Shown: positions 10,236 through 20,966, counted from the stretch's first letter. The stretch: 64,000 nucleotides of DNA from Oegoconia quadripuncta (GCA_949316235.1 OX438748.1:513501-577500); one strand, 5' to 3'. Notes: generated by a model not told the origin, from the sequence alone. Numbers and translations are program-made.

Positions 10236-10719
10236 TTTTCAAGCTTTACTAAAAACTTGTTGGAGCAGAAATGTAGCTCATTCCAGGGATAAAATACAGG
10301 TATATACTTATTTTGTCCCGATGTGCAGGATATCTTGGCACTACGGTAGAGGCGTCACTTCTCGCTTCCTAATTGCATTTTGCCTGCTATCTCTTGCAGA
10401 ATACTTTTGGAGCAATCCACATAGGACCACTGTATGATGATCTCTGACCCCTCCCCAAAGTTTCGTGGATTAGACCAACAAAGAGGATCTGCTTGCCTAA
10501 TTAGGGGTCTTAGTACAATGGTGGTTCAGGATGATCCAGGTGCAATTGTGATCTCTGCTAAGTGTCTATTCAACGTTAGTGAATACTTTGGCTTTGTATA
10601 GGGTTCGGCAAATCTCTTTATTACTCTACGAGTATTAAGAAAGCTTTTTGCTTGTAACTGGAATGTAATGTATGGTTTTTTCTTTTGTGTCATGGTATAA
10701 CAAACAAACGAGCAAAATC
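10236..10719. other. Unassigned
   Basis: No frame and no clear repeat up to about 10600. 10620-10720 may be part of the LINE whose tail follows. Confidence 0.35.
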
Positions 10720-10840
10720 TACTAAATTATAAAATTGTCTGGCTTTTTGTACTTATATTGCTTGTTGTGAATTGTTTCTATGTACCTTGTATTTCTGTCA
10801 GCGAATAAAGTTATTCTATTCTGTTCTGTTCTGTTTCCCG
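10720..10840 (+). mobile_element. LINE 3' end, family T, (TTCTG)n-like tail
   Basis: AAATTATAAAATTGTCTGGC, then GCGAATAAAGTTATTCTATT and CTGTTCTGTTCTG. The same 100-bp block is at 22923-23025. Reads as a polyadenylation-like AATAAA close to a short-repeat tail. Confidence 0.65.
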
Positions 10841-11030
10841 CATGGGTAGACCAGGCAGAGACAACAGACTTCCATTAACAGTCTTTCCTGAATCCTACAA
10901 CCTTGGGATCTTCAATCGCAGAGTGAATAGGCATTTACTGGGATCGCGTGTTTCATCTTCGACCCCATCATCACTTTCCATCAGGTGAGATTGTGGTCAA
11001 ACGCAAGTCCAGTCAATAATAAAAAAAAAT
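10841..11030 (+). mobile_element. LINE family J, ORF2 C-terminus and tail
   Basis: Codes for LTVFPESYNLGIFNRRVNRH then LLGSRVSSSTPSSLSIR and a stop. The minus-strand copy at 52751-53083 gives nearly the same peptide. This is the distal end of an endonuclease/reverse-transcriptase polyprotein. It is followed by the family J tail with nine A residues. Confidence 0.78.
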
Positions 11031-11322
11031 GAATCTTAAATAATACACCCCTTACATTGTAGCTGCGAGCGCCATGCTGAGACATGCAGTTTTGGCCTTC
11101 GTGAAGTGAGAGCCAGTCGTTCCGCGTTACGCATCCCGTCCGCTATCCTACATTTTTCTACGTACATTATCAATGTAATTATTGTGCCTAGTTTTGTATA
11201 CACCCTTGTAAAGGGACAAACATAATTCAGAATTTTCATTTACGCACGCCTGCCAAGCAACCTTCTGAGAAAGTGAACTATATATATACAAAAGTGGTAA
11301 CTAATAGTAACATACATACAAC
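11031..11322. other. No recognised feature
   Basis: Unrepeated here. The 67-residue minus-strand frame has no recognisable domain. Confidence 0.4.
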
Positions 11323-11928
11323 AACTCGAAATACATCTAACTAATATTATACATGTGAAGGTTTCGATGTTTGTTTGTGTGTTTGTTTGTTTGTTTGTTT
11401 CTTTGTTCTTCAATCACATCGACACGGATGAACGGATATCGATGAAATGGCTGGCTAGCTACCACCATCTTATCTAAATCTGCCGCCAAGCAGCAATGTT
11501 AATAGCATTGTTGTGTTCCGGTTGTCAAAGATAAGATAGCCAGTGCCCCAAATGCGTTGGGGTTTCCGGGTCAGTAGCTTCCACCTTCAACCTCAAATTC
11601 ACTTAACATCTGGTGTGAATGAGGTGAAGTACAAACCCGTAGTCACTACGGCGTAGTGCATTAAAAAAAAACTCGAAATACATCTAACTAATGTTATATA
11701 TCTGAAAGTTTGTATGTTTGCTTGTGTGTTTGTTCATTTGTTTGTTTGTTACTCAATCACATTGAAACGGATGAACGAATTTCGATGAAATTTGGTATAT
11801 ACATAGAAAATACTCTGGATTAAGACATACAATATTTTTAATCATAATAAAAAGAGTAGTTCTCGCGGGATAAACAAATTTCCACGATAATGTTATTCCA
11901 CGCAGGCGAAGCCGCGGGCGGAAGCTAG
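11323..11928 (+). mobile_element. Helitron, 5' end duplicated around a SINE-B piece
   Basis: The complete non-autonomous Helitron is 11683-11928. It begins TCTAACTAATGTTATA and ends with the GC-rich hairpin GCAGGCGAAGCCGCGGGC followed by CTAG and T, the 5'-TC...CTRR-3' structure of Helitrons. A second copy of its first 115 bp with the same flank (ACTCGAAATACATC) lies at 11323-11450. Between them sits a head-less SINE-B. The two 5' copies differ at many sites, so the duplication is not recent. Confidence 0.75.
11451..11670 (+). mobile_element. SINE-B, head-truncated, inside Helitron repeat
   Basis: Starts exactly at the left hairpin arm CTGGCTAGCTACCACC and runs to an A8 tail. The body is well preserved. 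CACTACGGCGTAG is inserted before the tail. Confidence 0.85.
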
Positions 11929-12394
11929 TCTTAAATTAAACACCCATCTTTAATTATTTAGTGAATTAAAAAGGACAAATGTTCATCGGCATAAATGTTA
12001 CCCATTCAAATAAGATCAGAAGGTTTTAAGTCGGAATCGTCTTAAGCTTAACTCGAAACCGAACTCTAAGAACGATTACCCAAAGACTATCGCAAACGTT
12101 GTGAAGGTCAGGCGCAGCTCGACCCTCACAATAGGGCCATAATTAACTAAATGAGGGCCCAGAGTGGTCCGAACAATGGGCCGGGACAAAGATGATCCCG
12201 GCCAATTTATACGAATAATACCACCGTTTGTATGTGAAGGAAATACATTGCCTATTGTATTTGGGTTGGTTTTTTGTTGAGTTTTCGTAGAGATTAATTG
12301 TTTAGGGGTTTTGAATAAATTTGTGATAGCAGACGGTCGAGGGCGGTTAGTTGAGTGGCTCTTTAATATTGAGTAGTGCCTGTATTGAACATAC
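11929..12394. other. Single-copy sequence
   Basis: A GC-rich block at 12100-12215 (AGGGCCATAATTAACTAAAT, GATGATCCCGGCCAATTTAT) is unrepeated and could be a conserved non-coding element. No coding frame. Confidence 0.35.
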
Positions 12395-13383
12395 TGACAG
12401 ACAGATTATTATTTCCAATAGATTTAAAATGGTTTCAATAAATGAAAACAAGCTTCAAACTCCAAGTATTTTATTTTCAACGTATATAAGATACTTGTTA
12501 AGAATACGAAAACTTTATTTGATCCATTTAGCGACATTATACAATACTTCAAACTTCAAGCATTTATTTCAACGTAAGATACAAGATATCATTTGTTGAA
12601 TGTCAATTTCAATCTACTGGAAATAAAAAAAGTTTATTGCATTTATCTGTCAGTCGGTATGTCCAAGCTACTACCGCTTCGGAAAGGGAATTCATCTGTG
12701 GGAAAAGAAGCGGCTCAAGAAACCCACAGGATCATTGTTGTTTTTTTTTTTTTAAATTAAGTATATAACTAATACAATTTTATAATTTTTGGGAGCTGGT
12801 CGAAGTACACCAAGCGTGTTTGTCATTCAGGTAGTCACTAATTCTTTTTTGCTAATGTTATTTTGACATAATCTTTAAATTTTTTCTCAGTTAGATTAAT
12901 GATATTCTCAGGTATAAGGTTATAAAAGCGTATACAGTGTCCCACAAATGATGTATTAACTTTGCTTAGTCTGAACATAGGGGCAGCCAATTTGTTCTTA
13001 TATCTCAAATTTAAATTGTTGTCTGGTAGAAATTGAAAAAAAGGCTGTCTGGTAGAAATCGTTTAATAGCGATAAGACCGCCTGGTTGTACAATTATAAT
13101 TTTATTGAAGCTATATTTAAGAAGTGTATTGTAGAATTTTGTGCAATAAAGTGTACTTGATTGACTTGATTGATTGATTAAATTATGCTTGTCACTATTT
13201 TTCGGGAACGTAGAAATATTTTTTGAATGAACATGATTCATGTTTGATGATAATGAACAGTGAAGGAACAGTTAAAATATTAATTTCTTTAAACCTGTCC
13301 CGGAGAGAGTCATGTCGACGCAGATTATAAATTGCTCGTATTGCTCTCTTTTGCGAAATAAAAATATGTTCTATAATATACAT
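12395..13383 (-). mobile_element. LINE family F1, ORF2 end and 3' UTR, nested
   Basis: On the minus strand 13383-13195 encodes a peptide with IFISQKRAIRAIYNLRRHDS and INILTVPSLFI, typical of the region after the reverse-transcriptase core in jockey/CR1-like ORF2. A plus-strand LINE tail (about 13040-13190, ending in a TTGATTGATTGATTA repeat) is inserted in it. The F1 3' UTR follows (13000-12535), ending ATTTCAACGTAAGATACAAG and CTTCAAACTTC. Stops and frameshifts make it inactive. Confidence 0.72.
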
Positions 13384-13867
13384 TTAGTTGTTACCTATGT
13401 ACTATATAACACAACATAGAAATGTGGAACTTAATATAAGTAGGTATTGCTAGTTTTCGGTGTCGCAAAGTGGCATCAAATCAGGTCCCCATCTCAGCAT
13501 TTGTTGTAGTCGAGAGAAGAAGAACGACTACAACTCTCTTAGTTGGTTTTTTGTAAAATTTTCTTTTTCCTTGTAGAAATATATTTTCTTTTACACATAA
13601 TTTGATTGTTCAACACCAAGTTTACTCCGTTTCCTAATTTAAAGTTAAATAATATAAAATATGTATATTCCAGACAGTGGGGTCCATAATTTTGGTTAGC
13701 AATAGATCAATACCTTAAAACGGGTTGCCTGGAAAAGTTCTCTTATAGAGACTTATATGGATCGTTATGATGCAATGTGACGTGATATCATTTATTGAAA
13801 TATCAATTTAAGTCTATGGGAAATAATAATAAATATCTTCGCACATCCCACACATTCAACACTAACC
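13384..13867. other. Mostly unassigned
   Basis: 13770-13830 contains a short F1-like scrap (GATATCATTTATTGAAATAT). The rest has no support for any feature. Confidence 0.35.
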
Positions 13868-14235
13868 AACTAGGCTTGTATTATGGATACCAGATGGTTG
13901 ATGTAGTAGACAGATGTTTTTGTAAATAAATACATATATAAATGAAAAACATCCGTAACTCGGGAACACATGTCTGTATTCATCATTGACGACCTCTTTG
14001 ACGACCTGTTTGGTGTAGCGGTTAATAACTCTGGCCACTATACCAAAGGTTGCGGGTTCGAATCCCGCTAGGGACATATGTTTATGTGATGAATACGGAC
14101 ATTTGTACCCAAGTTATGGATGTTTTCATTTATCAAAAAAAATAATGTATGTTTGTATGTAGTATATCAACCATCTGGTATTCACAACACAAGCCTATAG
14201 TTGCTTACTGTGGAACTGTGTGTATGTCTAAGTAT
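13868..14235. mobile_element. Two SINE-A copies head to head
   Basis: 13868-13985 is the body and tail of SINE-A on the minus strand without its head. 13998-14235 is a full plus-strand copy with box A TTTGGTGTAGCGG and box B GGTTCGAATCCC. The two bodies form an imperfect inverted repeat of about 118 bp around the single head. A short duplication (GACGACCTCTTTGACGACCT) marks the junction. Confidence 0.8.
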
Positions 14236-14260
14236 ATTTTATTTTTATTTTTTTATTTAT

Positions 14261-14574
14261 CATAAAAACATATACCCCTAGCGGGATTCGAACCCGCGAC
14301 GTTTTGGTATAGTGATCAGAGTTTCTAACCACTACACCAAACAGTCGTTGACGCTTGAGAATCTGTTGAGCAAATAGATAACTAGAAGCCGTATTAATAA
14401 ATCGACCGTGAAACTGAGATCGCGTCTCAGTCTCAATACAATTCTATTTGATACTGTTTTAATATACAACAGATTCTCAAGTGTCAACGACTGTTTGGTG
14501 TAGTGGTTAGAAACTCTGACCACTATACCAAAATGTCGCGGGTTCGAATCCCGCTAGGGGCATATGTTTGTATG
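14261..14574. repeat. 314-bp foldback made of two SINE-A heads
   Basis: The arms are 14261-14368 and 14467-14574, each 108 bp, identical in inverted orientation except at five positions by my alignment. Each arm carries the SINE-A head with both promoter boxes plus 20 bp of non-SINE flank (GACGCTTGAGAATCTGTTG). The 98-bp spacer contains the smaller hairpin ACTGAGA-TCGCG-TCTCAGT at 14413-14431. Confidence 0.88.
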
Positions 14575-14735
14575 ATGACTACAGACATATGTTCCCGGGT
14601 TATGGATGTTTTTCATTTATATAAGTATTTATTTACAAAAGTTTTGTGTAGTTTATCAACCATCTGGTATCCATAACACAAGCCTAGTTGCTTACTGTGG
14701 GCCTAGATGGCGCTGTGTGTATGTGCAAAGATATT
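14485..14735 (+). mobile_element. SINE-A copy, full length (right arm of foldback)
   Basis: Complete unit: box A TTTGGTGTAGTGGTTAGAAA, box B GGTTCGAATCCCGC, body, then GGCGCTGTGTGTATGTGC and ATATTTATTTATTTA. Only its head is mirrored on the left; the body continues beyond the palindrome. Confidence 0.88.
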
Positions 14736-15181
14736 TATTTATTTATATTTTATAACTTAAGGTCATCTGAACAATGAGAACGGGTTAATATAACGAGCCT
14801 AAATTAGTATTAAATTCAGTTACACTACTACCATTTCGCATTGTATTATTTAACATAAAAACAATAGAGTTGAATTTCGCTACACAAAAGAGCTGTAAAA
14901 TTTTACATGAAATACCTAGAAAGAATTTTGATACTCGCTTTTTGAAATTATAATTGCTTTACAATTTTTCGGTGAGAAATACGATTCAAATCCGTTCACC
15001 CGTTACTGCTGGTTCGAACAAACAAAATTGGAATACGAATTTACAGTACAAATAACATTTTTATGTATTTTTACGTATGAACATATCCATCCAGCCGGGA
15101 GAATGATAAACAAAAACAATATGATTTTTATTTATTTGGTCACATATTTGCGCCATTGGGTGCGTGGGGACCTGAAGCTCT
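14736..15181. other. No recognised feature
   Basis: A+T-rich, unrepeated in the window, with no open frame above 60 codons. Confidence 0.4.
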
Positions 15182-15348
15182 TTTTTTTATGTACAACGGG
15201 TTAGCACTTGACCTCAATCACACCTGATGTTAAATGAAGATGAGGCCGAAGGTGGGAGCGTACTGACCCGGAAACCCAAATATTTGGGGAACTGGCTATC
15301 TTATCTCTGACAACTGGAACATAACAATGCTATTAACATTGCTGCTTA
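15182..15348 (-). mobile_element. SINE-B, truncated at hairpin centre
   Basis: Keeps the tail side up to AACATTGCTGCTTA and then changes into TATATATATTATTA. The head and the left hairpin arm are absent. Confidence 0.85.
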
Positions 15349-15376
15349 TATATATATTATTAAGTAAGTCTATTAA

Positions 15377-16090
15377 CCTGTTGCACGCCTCAAATACACA
15401 CGCGTGTCAATAGAAATTTCAGCTAGCGATGCGTTCTGTGAACACACGTGTGTCCACAGCGTTTTGGCGCAAAACCCGTCCGTCGTTGGTAATTTTTTGT
15501 AGCCTCCCGACGCTTGCCATAGAAGAAAATTACGATGTTGCGAGAGAAGGATAGTGTTACAAAGCTGTACTATTTTTTTAGGACAGTAGTCACTAGAACT
15601 TTTGATAAAAAAAAAAATAGTACTAAATATCGACGCAGCGCCTGGTAGCGATCGGCCATTATCTGTGCGGTGTTTATTGTGAAGTATATTTGTTTATTGT
15701 TAAATGAATACGTATTCAATCGCAATGAAATTACACAAAACGACGCGTAATCTATCTAGCTTCAGATAAAGTGTATAGTTATGTGTATAGTGGCTGTGAA
15801 TTTAGTGCAATTTGTATGTGACCAGCGAATTTCGGGAAAGAAAATGTGAAATTTGGGGTGAAATAATTTTGTTCATCAACTAACAAGTAAGTGTGGATAC
15901 TGAAATAACTTACATTGGGTAGGAAATTTATCTACCTTTCAGACAATATATATATCTTTACATATAATTATACAGGATAGGCGCAATTTCGTTGTTTCGG
16001 GTAGTCGGATCAAAATTTCAGGATATTTTCGGTTCTATGACGGACGCTACCGAGTAGAGGCCCCGCGGGGTGCGTCGGACGCGCCACAGG
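15377..16090 (+). mobile_element. piggyBac-like non-autonomous element (MITE)
   Basis: A 714-bp unit is bounded by TTAA at 15373-15376 and 16091-16094. The ends are CCTGTTGCACGCC and, in reverse complement, CCTGTGGCGCGTC, an imperfect terminal inverted repeat starting with CCTGT. TTAA duplication is the hallmark of piggyBac transposases. Palindromes CACACGCGTGT (15399) and ACACACGTGTGT (15441) lie near the left end, and a GC-rich stretch with CCCCGCGGGG near the right. There is no open frame for a transposase, so it depends on a partner elsewhere. Strand is arbitrary. Confidence 0.75.
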
Positions 16091-16133
16091 TTAATATGAT
16101 ATAATTATTATATTTATCCATACTATCTATAAT

Positions 16134-16390
16134 TGACGACCTGTTTGGTGTAGTGGTTATAAATTCTGACTGCTATACCAAAAGGTCGCGGGTTCGAACC
16201 CCTAAAGGGGCATATGTTTGTATTATGAATACAGACATGTGTTCCCGAGTTATGGATGTTTTTCATTTATTTATGTATTTATTTACAAAAAAAAATATTT
16301 GTGTAGTTTATCAACCATCTGGTATCCATAATACAAGCCTAGTTGTTTAGTGTGGAACTAGATGGCGCTGTGTGTATGTCCAAAGATATT
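16134..16390 (+). mobile_element. SINE-A copy, full length
   Basis: Both promoter boxes are present (box B GGTTCGAACCCC, with small changes after it). It starts 40 bp to the right of the piggyBac-like element. The A-run variable stretch and tail ATTTATTATTTATTTATTTA are intact. Confidence 0.88.
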
Positions 16391-16474
16391 TATTATTTAT
16401 TTATTTATTATTTCTTTAGTTGGTAGTATCGTGCACCCTAACCTGTTTTTCTATCTACAAATGTCCCATAGCTG

Positions 16475-16740
16475 TGGGTTGTATGGAAGAGATCGCTTTT
16501 ATTGATAAGACCGCCTAATTGTGTTTTTTTTTTATAAGAGGGCGGCAAACGAGCATGCGGGTCACCTGATGGAAAGCAATCACCGCCGCCCATGGACACC
16601 CGCAACACCAAAAGGGTCACAGATGCGTTGCCGGCCTTTGAGGAAGGTGTAGGCTCGTTCTATTGTTATCATCAAAAAATTATTGTAAATTATTTTGCGC
16701 AATAAAGAGTATTTGTATTGTATTGTATTGAGAAGCTTTA
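16475..16740 (+). mobile_element. LINE tail with another LINE tail inserted
   Basis: The outer plus-strand LINE has GGAAGAGATCGCTTTTATTG then ATAAGACCGCCTAATTGTG up to 16523. It resumes at about 16660 with GCGCAATAAAGAGTATTTGT and a TATTG repeat. The insertion is described separately. The outer family also appears at 13040-13190 and as a scrap at 27180-27225. Confidence 0.7.
16524..16660 (-). mobile_element. LINE family K, ORF2 C-terminus and tail
   Basis: Minus strand encodes [20 protein letters not shown] then VHGRR and a stop, followed by CTTTCCATCAGGTGACCCG and an A tail. The plus-strand copy at 34560-34765 gives the same peptide. It belongs to the end of a LINE reverse-transcriptase ORF. 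Confidence 0.75.
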
Positions 16741-17040
16741 TTACATCGATCCTAGCACACAATACAATTCCTCCATTACACACTCGAGCCCACTACAGTT
16801 CAACATTTCTTATTTATTTAAGATTTACCCTTTCATTTGGGAACGGTCGGCGGGGAGGAAAGCCCTCCGAGATCGAAGCACTCCGGGGGCCCATCTATAT
16901 TAATAAATGCACTGTGCTCACGCTATGACAGGTTATCTTATACACAATTCTATTTCGTGTAATGATAGGACCAAGTTCAACGATAAATTTTCGGTGGAGG
17001 GAAAGTGTCTTTTATTACCTAAAGGAATCATGAGGGATTG
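16741..17040. other. No recognised feature
   Basis: The frames present show no domain. A GC-rich patch at 16848-16900 is not repeated. Confidence 0.4.
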
Positions 17041-17598
17041 GCAAACGAAAGGTCACATCGGTATATTACTTATGACATCATGAAATTCGTGTAATGGAGT
17101 GGCCTTCCATGAGCCCTGATCTAAATCCGATTGAACACATGACTTGCTTGACAGGCGCATCCGGACATTGCAGCAGCTCACTGAAGCGTTGGTTGAGGAA
17201 TGGGAGCGAATTACACAAGAAGATATTCGGAGGATCATACGAAGCATGCCGCGTCGTTGTCAAGCTTTGATTAGGGCTCATGGAGGCCAGACACGTTACC
17301 AAAAGTCACTGAAGAGGGTTCATGGAGGTCACAGACGTTAATCAAAGTTACCAAATACGAATATTTAATCCATAAAAGAATATTTCTTTGACGGACCTTT
17401 TTCATCACCAATTAGTTTTTCACCTACATTGTACATTTATATTTTTTTAGTAAAAAAAAATACAGAATAGGTTTTTTTTTATTAATTGTAGTAATTAAAA
17501 TAGCAAGGAATTAAATAACATGTAGTATATTTTAAACCTAATTGTAGTTTATACAATAGAAAGGACTAAAATCTTGTTCCTCTAATTGTTTTGAGCAG
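17041..17598 (+). mobile_element. Tc1-like transposon remnant (right part)
   Basis: 17098-17340 encodes the end of a Tc1-family DDE transposase. WPSMSPDLNPIEH (with the third catalytic acid, E) is followed, after a small frameshifting deletion near 17138, by LLDRRIRTLQQLTEALVEEW, ITQEDIRRIIRSMPRR and a stop. The right end reads, in reverse complement, CTGCTCAAAACAATTAGAGG, a Tc1-style terminal repeat, next to TA at 17599. The left end and the first two catalytic residues are missing. This is a dead fossil. Confidence 0.88.
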
Positions 17599-17605
17599 TA
17601 TATAT

Positions 17606-18282
17606 TTGAGTTATCGCTGGCTACAAATAGTAGTAATTACCCCAATGTCCGTAGTATTCTAGTTACTAAGGTTCATCGAATGTCAGAGTTATTCGAAACC
17701 TGTTTACATCTTTTAAACATTTACAAAGTAGAGGCTATTTTAGTCAATAGATTTATCTCATTTCAGAGATCAACTTTAGCTGTCTGATTTCCAACAATTA
17801 TAACTATATAACAATATTCGTTATACATTACTATACAATGCTTCTTTCGTATAAGTTGTGATAGTTGAACGCTGAACATACCCAGCAATATATTAGGCAG
17901 GATGTTTAAATGTTGTTTTGAAATGTAAATGAAAGATTACAGCGGTGGGGGTCGGGCTCTGTTGATAAACATCTGACAAAAGAAAAGGTCCCCTCCGCAA
18001 AAATTTCGTTCCCCATTCCGACCTTTTTTTGTGAATAGAGAAGATTCTTTCATTTCGGCAGCATTCCACTGTAGATGATATTGATAAAGGGCCCGATCGA
18101 AAGTTTTGGGTCAGTGGGCCGCCACTTACGTAGCGATCTATCGCCTGCCCCATATTTAGAGACAACAAAAGGCATGGACTTGTAGAGAGTGTAGAAAACT
18201 TTGCCAATATCACAGACTGTTTGATTTTATATTAGGTTATACTTTGGCATACAATGTACCTACACACACATTATACAGAGAT
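17606..18282. other. Single-copy sequence
   Basis: No repeat partner in the window. The 106-residue minus-strand frame (17893-18213) contains no recognisable domain and lies in a moderately GC-rich patch; I do not call it. Confidence 0.35.
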
Positions 18283-18586
18283 CTTTTTTTTTATGCACAA
18301 CCGTGTAGCACTTGACCTCAATCACACCTCATGTTAAGTGAAGATGAGGTGGAAGGTGGAAGCGTACTGACCCGGAAACCCAAATATAGAACCGGAACAC
18401 GACAATGCTATTAACATTGCTGTTTGGCGGCAGATTTAGATAAGATGGTGGTAGCTAGTCAGGCGGACATTTAAAATGCCCTACCACCAACCAACCCGAG
18501 TACTAAACATGTACCCCGCTGGGGATCGAACCCGCGACCTCCGATTCGTAAACCCTATATTGTTTACATTGAGCCACGGAGGCGGT
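18283..18586 (-). mobile_element. SINE-B, small internal deletion
   Basis: Full tail and head, but the TTTGGGGAACTGGCTATCTT-type segment next to AAATATAGAACCGGAACACG is deleted, removing the right hairpin arm. Confidence 0.88.
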
Positions 18587-19063
18587 TAAAGATCAGGAAT
18601 TTATATATTATTTGGTACATATGTCCGTCTCATTTAATCGGGGTTAATTTGGGAACATCAATCAACGCACTGCGGAATGCCAAGATTCCAAGGCCGAAAA
18701 TTAAAAAACGGTAGGAGAAGCCCGCCAGATTTTATGTCATATTACGGGTGGCGCGCTTTTAGGATATGGAAAACTGGATGCTGACTATAATTAGATTGGT
18801 AACCATGCACGATGTTTCAGTTTGACAAGTGCGAACGTATAAATCAAAGATTGTGAAAGCCAATTTCCAAGTTTTAAGGTGTATACTCGGTGCATATCAG
18901 TGTGTCTCCCAGCGGGTCGAGCAAGCTTAGGAACTATTTATATTTATTTACTTTATTTATAGACAATCATCTAGCCCTTTGAAAACCGCAATGACGAAAT
19001 AAATGGTGAAATCTTGCTGTTTAACAGCGACCTAAAATTCAGGATCTACAGTATTTATATGTC
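18587..19063. other. No recognised feature
   Basis: Single-copy by eye; no coding frame. Confidence 0.35.
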
Positions 19064-19169
19064 CTACTACCAACCAAACCGACTACTAAATATGTACCCC
19101 GCTGGGTATCGAACCCGCGACCTCCGAAACTTAAACCCAATGTTGTTTACATTGAGCCACGGAGGCGGA
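19064..19169 (-). mobile_element. SINE-B head fragment
   Basis: Only the tRNA-like head and the start of the body remain. Box B carries one change (TGGGTATCGAACCC). Confidence 0.85.
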
Positions 19170-19680
19170 GGTCTCCTTGGGTATAGCTGAAAATCAGTAT
19201 TTTGCTGTTTGAGTATTCCCCATACACTGAGCTATAAGCTGTTACTAGAGTGCTTCTTTAACTCGATAGAACCCAGAAATAAATGCATTGTCTTGATCTA
19301 TGCTATTTTCATCCTGTACGTGTAGAGAAATGCAATAATCGCAAATAGTTTTTTTAGTATTCGATTTTATAGGTTGGTTTACAGTTTTCGATAAAGCGTG
19401 CTCTTTCTTTTTTCGGATCCATGAGCATCTAGAGATATATAAAAGTGAGATGACACTATTACCTCGTGATGAACGACGTCCCAGAATATGTTCTTCGGAG
19501 CGCATTCCTCGACTGAATATTGCTTTTTCAACCCTCTACGAAAAACGACGGGTATTATGTATTATGTATTTAACAGCGTTTTGTGTGTATTTGAGTGCGG
19601 TTTTATGGGAAAGTTTTAAATATTCTTTTAAAATTTTGTATCTCACGAGACGATCCGTACCATTTTAAATAATCACTTGA
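19170..19680. other. No recognised feature
   Basis: Two opposing frames of 72-86 codons overlap here. Neither shows a domain or a splice context that would support it. Confidence 0.35.
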
Positions 19681-19965
19681 GTATGAAACGTGTTGGCGAT
19701 CGGCAAGTCCCAAAAGACCTGAATTTCGTCTTCGCACAAGGCCATCATTGTGGACGAATTTTTGACCAAAAACTTAACAAATACCATTGAACAACCAATT
19801 CACCAGATATGACTTCAGCCGACTTGTTTCTTTTTCCTAAACTCAAATGACAACTTCGTGGCACCCGCTTTCGTTCGATAGAAAACATAAAGGCGATTTA
19901 GCGGCGAGAACTGAACTCAGTTCCGGAAAAAGCGTCCAAAAAATAATCTGATATTATGTCTCTTA
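19681..19965 (+). mobile_element. mariner-like transposase fragment, decayed
   Basis: In shifting frames the plus strand gives VVDEFLTKN, then SPDMTSADFFLFPKL and RGTRFRSIENIKA, then REL..PEKASKK. This matches the mariner pattern SPDLAPxDFFLFP, in which the D is the last catalytic acid. At least two frameshifts are present, and ends and terminal repeats are not visible. Confidence 0.82.
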
Positions 19966-20084
19966 TAATTATTAATTACTTATATTGTACATTTTTTTTA
20001 TCAGGCTACACTTGTAAGTAGGCTCTCATGAACAAACTTTATTATTATTACTTGGTCAATAAATGTATACGAATAATGCCATTT

Positions 20085-20645
20085 CTAATAGATTAGATTG
20101 GATTAGAGTTATTTAGTTCACTTTTACAATATTAAGTCACACATACAGTTTCGTAAATTTATGATTTTTAAAGTAAAAGTGATTGTCAAACATATAACAA
20201 TAACTATACACATACATTACATTACTAGATTATTTGTTTAGTCACAAAATGAACAAAATAAGATAGAAATTTAGCATCTACATATTATTATATGTAACTA
20301 TGTCAAAATTAATTAATAAAGTATAAGTATGTAACCATTGTTACGTCAACGTCATACTATTTTTGAATAATGAAATAAAACAAAACTAAAATAAAATAAA
20401 AACAAATAATGAAATAAAATAAAATAAAATAATCATAATGAAATAAAACAAAATAAAATATAAACCATGTCATGAGATTATTGATATGCCATAATCACCT
20501 TTGTCAAATAATAGTTTAATACAAGTTAAAGTAAATATATTAAAATAGAAAGCATGTCAGGAGGTTATGAAAATGTCATATCCATATACTCTTTAATAGT
20601 TGCTTTAGAGAGAGGGCATCTTAAAGGTGGTGATAGATTATTCCA
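20085..20645 (-). mobile_element. LINE 3' region, (TCTAA) tail
   Basis: 20085-20480 is the inverted counterpart of 43385-43795: in both, AGGTACATACTT-like blocks, AAATCATAAATTTACG..., GTCACACATACAG and an A/T pentamer-rich stretch (AATAAAATAAAATAAA) appear in the same order. The element's 3' tail lies at 20085 (ATTAGATTGGATTAGAG). 20480-20645 is upstream material, probably ORF2 remnant. Confidence 0.68.
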
Positions 20646-20647
20646 TA

Positions 20648-20770
20648 CTAGCTTCGCGCCCACGGATTTGCCTGAGTGGAATAACTTTATCGTTTAATTT
20701 ATTTAACCCGCGGGAACTACCTACTTCAAAAATATCCTATTATGCTGAGCTGGAACCTATGTCTGGTTGC
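20648..20770 (-). mobile_element. Helitron 3'-end fragment
   Basis: CTAG followed by CTTCGCGCCCACGGATTTG is a worn version of the terminal hairpin. AACCCGCGGGAACTACCTAC then matches the internal part. The 5' end is absent. Confidence 0.6.
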
Positions 20771-20803
20771 ATTATTATGTTTTACATATCTCTTGCTCTG
20801 TAA

Positions 20804-20930
20804 GATAGATAGATAGATAGATAGATAAGCATTTATTTGCATCCATGTACACACACATAATAAATTTTACATATGAAAAATACGACTAAAACAATAAAAC
20901 ACACTGTAAGTAGTCACTTACTTCCCTGAA
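20804..20930 (-). mobile_element. LINE 3' end with GATA/TCTA tail
   Basis: Six GATA repeats and then AAGCATTTATTTGCATCCAT on the plus strand; the reverse complement is an AATAAA-type 3' end. Related to 6305-6660. Confidence 0.55.
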
Positions 20931-20966
20931 TGCCGGGGTGTATGGATATCATTACAGCATAGGTTT

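Noticed and set aside
14040..14080. Genuine tRNA genes at the many GGTTCGAATCCC / GGTGTAGTGG sites
   Set aside because: The same head is followed by the same SINE body in every copy, acceptor stems do not pair, and no copy stands alone. They are SINE promoters.
16065..16085. Shared GGGGTGCGTCGGACG at the piggyBac-like right end and at 28270
   Set aside because: Only about 16 bp are common and the context differs; it may be chance or a tiny end fragment.
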